Assembly (NCBI GenBank): GCA_023398495.1
Contig: JAEWSG010000156.1
Location: 1-9,966 of the forward strand
DNA: 9,966 bases
Reading direction: 5' to 3'
DNA from: Bacillota bacterium
GTDB taxonomy: Bacteria; Bacillota; Clostridia; Acetivibrionales; Acetivibrionaceae
The notes under the pieces were generated by a model that had not been told where the DNA came from, ran no database searches, and was given only the letters and a program-made list of their open reading frames with translations. The position numbers and the translations under genes were made by a program. This document shows positions 5,660-9,966 of this stretch, one piece after another; position 1 is the first letter of the stretch; every line of letters begins with the position of its first letter.

Positions 5660-7024
5660 TTATTGTACCGTGCCAATACTGCCAAGTATCTCGTCCCATT
5701 CTTTCTGAACGTCATCTGCAAGATGTTTTGTGCTTCTGTAAAAATCCAGTGCACTGCGGTACTGCACATATGATGAAAACCTTGCCAGTTTCACTTTTGA
5801 GTGTACAGGCATAATATGTTCCCATGCACAGGAGGGGTTTTTCAGGTAAGGGGCTAAAGATCTAATAAATTCATCATCCACATCAATATCAACTAAAGGA
5901 ATTACATGAGCCGATTCAACGAATTTTTTATAGTTCTGCTTTTCACACAAAAACGCCAGCCATTTTAAGGCAGCATCTCTGTTTGGAGACTTATCGTTAA
6001 CACTTATCAGCATATCATATTTACCTGATATTTGTACAGGATCAATTCCTTTTTCATCTCCAGGCATAGTAAAGCAACCAAGTTCCATATACGGATTGCT
6101 CTTCATAATGGAAACCGCCTGCCAGGATCCATCTACCAGCATTGCAGCTTCACCATGGGCAAATTTTGCAGCTACATTTGCATACTCTATTTTGTCAAAA
6201 TCAGTGTCTAAAAGTGATAAAAATTCTACACCCTTCTCCCAGATTTTAAGGGATTTCTCATCATTATATTTTCTCTCACCCGTCCAGAGTTGTTTTGCGT
6301 AAGTCGGTAAATCGGCTTCACATGCAGCCACAAAAGCGTTGGAAATCATGAGCAGCGGCCAACTGTCTTTACCTCCCACAATAATAGGCTTAATTTTCTT
6401 GGTTCTTAATGTATTACATACATTCACAAATTCGCTCCACGTTTCCGGTATCACCAACTTGTTATCTCTGAATATCTTTTTATTGTAAAAAACAACGTTT
6501 AGTGCAGATAAAGCAAAAGGAACAGCGTAAACCCTACCGTTAAGCATGGAAGACTCCTCTAATGCAGTCTGTTTCCAGTTCTTCAGATAAGGCATATCGG
6601 TTAAATCAGAGTAATAACCAATTTCGATTTCCTGCTGGAATTGGTATTTGATAGCTCCTTTAGCCCAATCGGTCTGTAATGGATTAGTTTGGAAGTTCAG
6701 AACAACATCCACATCACCCGCCAATAACTTTTGTGCTTTTACCTGATCATACATTGAGTTCTCAACCACTATCAATTCCACCTTGACATCAGGGTTTTGC
6801 TTGGTAAATTCTTTGCTTAAACTGTCAAATATATCAGTATATCCATGTACCATAAACCTTACTGTTACCGGATCATTTCCTTTATCAGGTTTTTCTTCGT
6901 GGCTTGACGTTGGGACAGGTTGCTCCGCCTCTGTATTTCTACATGCAGTAAAGAAAACAAGTACCGAAAATATCATCAGTAATATAATTGTTTTATGGAT
7001 TGATGTAAGTCTCCTGAAATCCAT
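5660..7024 (-). CDS. Family 1 extracellular solute-binding lipoprotein, no transporter genes adjacent
   Basis: The product is 454 residues. A lipoprotein signal peptide (RR, hydrophobic 12-26) ends in the lipobox FTAC, with Cys28 as the anchor. A charged, Pro/Ser-rich spacer (29-52) leads into a binding-protein fold of the carbohydrate ABC type: VTVRFMVHGYTDIFDSLSKE at the start, KQNPDVKVELIVVE, a VPFALSALNVVFYNKKIF hinge segment, PETWSEFVNVCNTL, and AAMLVDGSWQA in the second lobe. The ligand is probably an oligosaccharide or sugar but cannot be read from sequence. The ATG follows AAGGAGGAG at ideal spacing. No permease or ATPase gene flanks it. Instead it is divergent from a chemoreceptor gene and has a sigma-D-like promoter, which suggests a role in chemotaxis. 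It might also serve a transporter encoded elsewhere. Confidence 0.9.
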   Translation of the reverse strand: MDFRRLTSIHKTIILLMIFSVLVFFTACRNTEAEQPVPTSSHEEKPDKGNDPVTVRFMVHGYTDIFDSLSKEFTKQNPDVKVELIVVENSMYDQVKAQKLLAGDVDVVLNFQTNPLQTDWAKGAIKYQFQQEIEIGYYSDLTDMPYLKNWKQTALEESSMLNGRVYAVPFALSALNVVFYNKKIFRDNKLVIPETWSEFVNVCNTLRTKKIKPIIVGGKDSWPLLMISNAFVAACEADLPTYAKQLWTGERKYNDEKSLKIWEKGVEFLSLLDTDFDKIEYANVAAKFAHGEAAMLVDGSWQAVSIMKSNPYMELGCFTMPGDEKGIDPVQISGKYDMLISVNDKSPNRDAALKWLAFLCEKQNYKKFVESAHVIPLVDIDVDDEFIRSLAPYLKNPSCAWEHIMPVHSKVKLARFSSYVQYRSALDFYRSTKHLADDVQKEWDEILGSIGTVQ

Positions 7025-7106
7025 AAATCTCCTCCTTAGGGAAATCGTTTATTTTAACATACCTTAAGGCATTCTCTGCTCTTAATAATAATATGCCACA
7101 TAATCA

Positions 7107-7134
7107 TTATCGGCTTTTATTCTATTTAACTTTA
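7107..7134 (-). promoter_or_regulatory. Sigma-D (motility) type promoter for the solute-binding protein gene
   Basis: On the - strand, TAAA (7134-7131), 16 bases, then GCCGATAA (7114-7107) match the sigma-D/FliA consensus TAAA-N15-GCCGATAT almost perfectly. Transcription would begin near 7100, about 75 bases before the start codon at 7024. A sigma-A promoter in the same region is not excluded. Confidence 0.6.
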
Positions 7135-7303
7135 CAGAAAATTCATGCTTGAATAATTTTTTTATTGAATCACTTTTTATTGAACGTGATAAAGATTTTA
7201 CATGGTGCTTCAATTTCCTTGACTTATTTATCGTGAAAATTTAAATTGTTGTTGTAAAATCATTTTCACCATTTATATAACACAAAAAGTTGTATATAAC
7301 CTA
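7135..7303. other. AT-rich core of the divergent intergenic region
   Basis: The 407-bp region between the two start codons (7025-7431) contains no gene. Between the two sigma-D-like sites it holds an 11-nt direct repeat, TTTTTATTGAA (7159-7169 and 7174-7184), and a possible sigma-A promoter toward the chemoreceptor (TTGACT 7219-7224, 17 bases, TAAATT 7242-7247). The direct repeat may be a regulator site or chance in AT-rich DNA. Confidence 0.35.
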
Positions 7304-7331
7304 TAATTTTATTTTTATATAATACCGATAT
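7304..7331 (+). promoter_or_regulatory. Sigma-D (motility) type promoter for the chemoreceptor gene
   Basis: TAAT (7304-7307), 16 bases, then ACCGATAT (7324-7331) match the sigma-D consensus at 3 of 4 and 7 of 8 positions. The start would be near 7337, giving a leader of about 95 bases. The -35 is weaker than that of the divergent gene, and the spacing is the same 16 bases in both. Confidence 0.5.
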
Positions 7332-7431
7332 AAAACAATGTATCAGTTACAATTTTGTATATTAAAAACGATCATGCAGCATACATTATTTGACAGTGTC
7401 AGTTACTATCAAAATCTTTGAGGTGAGATGA

Positions 7432-9606
7432 TTGGACATAAAAAAGAATATATCAATGCAACTGGATAAAGTTATCAAAACTATCCTTAATCCCAAGTGG
7501 AAATTCCACAGGATTCTGACCGATTTTTTTGAGTTCAATTTTAGAAGAATAAAAATCAACACGAGATTGATTATTGCTTTTATATTTATATCAGTTTTTC
7601 CTATATTGATGCTCGGGGGCTTTAGCTTCATTAAATCAAGCTCTGCCATTGAGACAAAAATAGAAACATACTCGGTTCAGGTGGTGAATCAGGTAAGCCA
7701 GAATATTTCTTTGCAGATGAAAAAATATGAGTCTATATGTACTGAACTGATAACCTATAGTGATGCTGTTAGTGGAGTTAACAGGTACATAAATGTCGGT
7801 TCGAGCTTTGATAAATCAGTAACCCAAGTGGAAAGAATAGTGCCCCCATTTATCGCCAAGTTTAGCGACAATAGCAATATCATATCTATATTTCTAAAAA
7901 TTCAGGATAGAAATGAACTCTTAAGGATACTTAATACAGACAATCATAATAGTCTCGTAACCCTTGAAGACAGTATTACTCTTGACAAATCGACTTCAAA
8001 CTCCTCAACTTCAGGGTTCTGGCTCAGTAAAAAACTTGCTAACTACAGAGATTCAATTATATATGTAAAGCATTCTGTTCCATATACCATTATTGATAAC
8101 GCACCTAAATATTATGACTTCAAATTGTCGTTATATACGGTTTTTGACCAGAAGTTCCTGTCCTCCATATATGAGAATGTAGATTTAGGTAAAAATGTAG
8201 ACATCTTTGTTATGGACTCCAAGGGCAGGATTATATCCAGCAAAGACCTTGCAAAAATACCTCCTAACAGCTTTTACGAGGATGAATCCTTATTAAACAG
8301 CCTTATGAGCACAAAAAATAAAAGCGTCAATTCCTTTACTTCAACCATTAACAACAACGAGTATCTTGTGACCTTTTCCGGAATTAAAGATACAGATTGG
8401 TTTGTTGTGAGCACAATACCATACGCATATCTTCGAAATGAATCCCGGAGTATTTTATGGAGTATTATTGGTATTGCTGTTATAATACTTAGCCTTGCAT
8501 TGATTTTGTCCTTCCTTATAACACTGAGTATATCTATGCCCCTTAAAAGAATGCTGGCACTTATGGACGAAGCAAGCACGGGAAACCTTTATGTGAATAT
8601 TGAAGACAACCAAAGTGACGAAATTGCTGTGGTATTGCAAAAGTTTAACAGCATGGTTGAAAATATAAGGAGTCTTATTTCAAAGGTTCGTATAAGTTCG
8701 GATTCCGTCGTGCAGGACGCGGAAGAGCTTGCAGCCTTTTCAAAGGTATCGCAGGTTACATCCAGCCAGACAGCCATAGCTGTCCAACAGATATCTCAAA
8801 GTGCATCAGACCAGGTTAATGACACTATACTATGTGTTAAACATGTTACCAGTCTGTCAGAGGACATAAACAAGGTTGTAGATAATATCACCCATGCATC
8901 TGATATCACTATAAATACTAAAAAACTTAGTGATAGTACCCTTGACTCCATCAAATCACTTAACATAAAAGCTTTTGAAACACGTAAAGTATCAGAAAAC
9001 ATAACCAAAACCATAAAATCTCTGAGCACAGAAATGAAGGAAATCAAAAAGATCATCAAGTTAATTGTAGAAATAGTTGAACAAACAAAGCTACTATCTC
9101 TTAACGCTTCCATAGAAGCAGCAAGGTCAGGTGAAACAGGAAAAGGGTTTGCTGTTGTAGCAAAAAACATTAAGATTCTTGCGGACAAATCAAAAAGATC
9201 CTTAGCAGATATAAGCAATATAATAAACACGATTCAGAAAAAGACTGAAGAAACGGTAATTTCAGTTGCCGATGCAGATAGTATGATTAATCTTCAGCTT
9301 GAAGCAGCCTCTGAGGTAGATAAGAGTTTTCGGACGATTTATAATGCTATGGAAGAAATAATAAACAACATGAACAGTTCTCACGAATCTCTGAGTAAAG
9401 CTCTTGTATCAAAGGAGTACACACTTAAGTCTATAGATAATATCCATATGTTGTCTTCAGATACTGCGTCAGCTACACAGGAGGTGAGTGTATCTGCCTG
9501 TGATCAGGAAGCAGGTGCCGAAGAATTAGCGACTCTTGCCTTAAAACTCAATGACATGGCAAGAGAACTCAACAACATAGTGGATGTATTCAGAATAAAC
9601 GACTAA
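7432..9606 (+). CDS. Methyl-accepting chemotaxis protein with dCACHE-like sensor domain
   Basis: The product is 724 residues. It starts at TTG 7432, five bases after AGGTGA (7421-7426); the ATG at 7428 is out of frame and leads to only 13 codons. Order of parts: an unusually long cytoplasmic N-terminus (1-45), TM1 46-66, an extracellular sensor 67-340, TM2 341-364, HAMP 365-418 and a long coiled-coil signalling domain 419-724. The sensor fits a double-Cache fold, with the second lobe showing VFVMDSKGRIISS-like strands (257-270) and DTDWFVVSTIP (320-330) before TM2. The hairpin tip that contacts CheA/CheW is QTKLLSLNASIEAARSGETG (551-570) then KGFAVVA; the usual QTN is QTK and AGE is SGE. No C-terminal CheR-binding pentapeptide is visible. 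The receptor would signal ligand binding to the flagellar motor. Divergence from a solute-binding lipoprotein gene suggests that protein as a possible partner. Confidence 0.93.
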   Translation: MDIKKNISMQLDKVIKTILNPKWKFHRILTDFFEFNFRRIKINTRLIIAFIFISVFPILMLGGFSFIKSSSAIETKIETYSVQVVNQVSQNISLQMKKYESICTELITYSDAVSGVNRYINVGSSFDKSVTQVERIVPPFIAKFSDNSNIISIFLKIQDRNELLRILNTDNHNSLVTLEDSITLDKSTSNSSTSGFWLSKKLANYRDSIIYVKHSVPYTIIDNAPKYYDFKLSLYTVFDQKFLSSIYENVDLGKNVDIFVMDSKGRIISSKDLAKIPPNSFYEDESLLNSLMSTKNKSVNSFTSTINNNEYLVTFSGIKDTDWFVVSTIPYAYLRNESRSILWSIIGIAVIILSLALILSFLITLSISMPLKRMLALMDEASTGNLYVNIEDNQSDEIAVVLQKFNSMVENIRSLISKVRISSDSVVQDAEELAAFSKVSQVTSSQTAIAVQQISQSASDQVNDTILCVKHVTSLSEDINKVVDNITHASDITINTKKLSDSTLDSIKSLNIKAFETRKVSENITKTIKSLSTEMKEIKKIIKLIVEIVEQTKLLSLNASIEAARSGETGKGFAVVAKNIKILADKSKRSLADISNIINTIQKKTEETVISVADADSMINLQLEAASEVDKSFRTIYNAMEEIINNMNSSHESLSKALVSKEYTLKSIDNIHMLSSDTASATQEVSVSACDQEAGAEELATLALKLNDMARELNNIVDVFRIND

Positions 9607-9662
9607 GGAAGGGTACATCCTCCAAATCCCACGTCTGTTATATTTCATGCTTATCTCCTATC

Positions 9663-9684
9663 GACCCGATCAAACGGGTCTTTT
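9663..9684 (+). terminator. Rho-independent terminator of the chemoreceptor gene
   Basis: GACCCG (9663-9668) pairs with CGGGTC (9675-9680) around an ATCAAA loop and is followed by TTTT. It lies 57 bases after the chemoreceptor stop codon, a normal position for the transcript end. The stem is short. Confidence 0.7.
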
Positions 9685-9738
9685 ACTATTCTTCTCAAAA
9701 AGTTTGTTATTTATAACAAACTTTTTAGAAGATATAGT
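9685..9738. repeat. 54-nt palindromic element, full copy
   Basis: The element begins ACTATTCTTCTC and ends AGAAGATATAGT. The two halves (9685-9710 and 9713-9738) are complementary across about 25 bp with only one single-base bulge on each side and two loop bases. A half copy is at 5626-5655, so the two copies bracket the solute-binding protein/chemoreceptor pair. It could act as a backup terminator, but the repetition suggests a small dispersed repeat. Confidence 0.65.
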
Positions 9739-9748
9739 TCATCTGTTT

Positions 9749-9792
9749 ATCACAGCGGAACCTACAACTTTGATTGCAACTTCCGCTGTGAT
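9749..9792. repeat. Hairpin, possible terminator
   Basis: ATCACAGCGGAA (9749-9760) pairs perfectly with TTCCGCTGTGAT (9781-9792) across a 20-nt loop, and TTATTATA follows. With no gene upstream on the + strand apart from the already terminated chemoreceptor, it may serve a - strand transcript entering from the right, or be part of a repeat. A smaller stem, GGTGCA (9818-9823) with TGCACC (9835-9840), follows it. Confidence 0.5.
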
Positions 9793-9872
9793 TTATTATA
9801 CTTCTGGATAATTGTTGGGTGCATTTAATTATCGTGCACCATATTATTCCAAGAACTGAAGCTCCAAGTCTT

Positions 9873-9960
9873 AGAGAATGTAAACTCGCTACGGGTCGAA
9901 TCAAACTCGCTTCGCGAAGAAAAGTGATTCGACTTTTCCTTCGCTTCGTTAACATTCTCT
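9873..9960. repeat. Nested palindromic element rich in CGCTTCG motifs
   Basis: Three nested inverted repeats share one centre: outer arms AGAGAATGTAAAC (9873-9885) and GTTAACATTCTCT (9948-9960), 12 of 13 paired; middle arms GTCGAATCA (9895-9903) and TGATTCGAC (9925-9933), perfect; and a central CTTCGCGAAG (9910-9919). Internal loops of 9 and 14 nt separate the outer and middle arms. The whole block could fold as one RNA or a cruciform. No T-run follows within the window. It looks like a MITE- or REP-type unit; I see no other copy here. Confidence 0.6.
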
Positions 9961-9966
9961 ACAGCC

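Noticed and set aside
6908..6921. GGGACAGG inside the solute-binding protein gene, resembling the GGGAC-rich repeat
   Set aside because: Only about nine bases match, there is no second arm, and the sequence encodes part of the EQPVPTS spacer of the lipoprotein in frame.
7391..7401. TGACAGTGTCA palindrome with a TTGACA that could be a -35 box for the chemoreceptor
   Set aside because: No acceptable -10 box lies 16-18 bases downstream, and such a start would fall on the ribosome binding site. An operator role remains possible, but 5-bp arms are weak evidence.
9725..9955. 76-codon open frame on the - strand at the right edge
   Set aside because: It runs through two hairpins and most of the nested palindrome, its translation is rich in Arg, Ser and Cys without domain features, and there is no clear ribosome binding site. 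The DNA is explained by repeats.

Overview
The window comes from an AT-rich, Gram-positive, anaerobic cellulolytic Clostridium-type bacterium (Ruminiclostridium/Acetivibrio-like). Two secreted proteins carry duplicated type I dockerin repeats, one of them a GH8 endoglucanase, so the organism almost certainly builds cellulosomes. Strong AGGAGG-type ribosome binding sites, a lipoprotein signal and sigma-D-like motility promoters fit this placement. I cannot name the species.

Layout. 1-125: 3' end of a group II intron (domains V and VI), followed by a strong terminator at 153-199. 217-1872 (-): secreted dockerin protein with a Cthe_2159-like beta-helix carbohydrate-binding domain. 1873-2354: promoter with an 18-bp inverted repeat, possible transposase debris and a GGGAC-rich repeat. 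2355-2861 (+): HPP-family membrane protein. 2864-2896: second copy of the GGGAC-rich repeat, inverted. 2898-3785 (-): AraC-type regulator. 4068-5510 (+): GH8 endoglucanase with C-terminal dockerin, divergent from the regulator. 5536-5655: hairpins and terminators. 5660-7024 (-): family 1 solute-binding lipoprotein with no permease genes beside it. 7432-9606 (+): chemoreceptor (MCP), divergent from the binding protein. 9607-9966: terminator, a 54-nt palindromic element and a nested palindrome.

How the genes may work together. The two dockerin proteins would dock onto a scaffoldin: one hydrolyses beta-1,4-glucan, the other probably binds plant polysaccharide. The AraC regulator is placed to control the GH8 gene. 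The binding lipoprotein and the MCP are separated only by a 407-bp intergenic region that has a sigma-D-like motif facing each gene. This suggests a motility-regulon pair in which the lipoprotein captures a ligand, perhaps a sugar released by cellulosomes, and presents it to the MCP. That link is inference.

I see no clearly novel multi-gene defence or mobile system. The best leads are the binding protein/MCP pair, the dockerin-beta-helix fusion, and two families of small palindromic repeats, each of which brackets genes.
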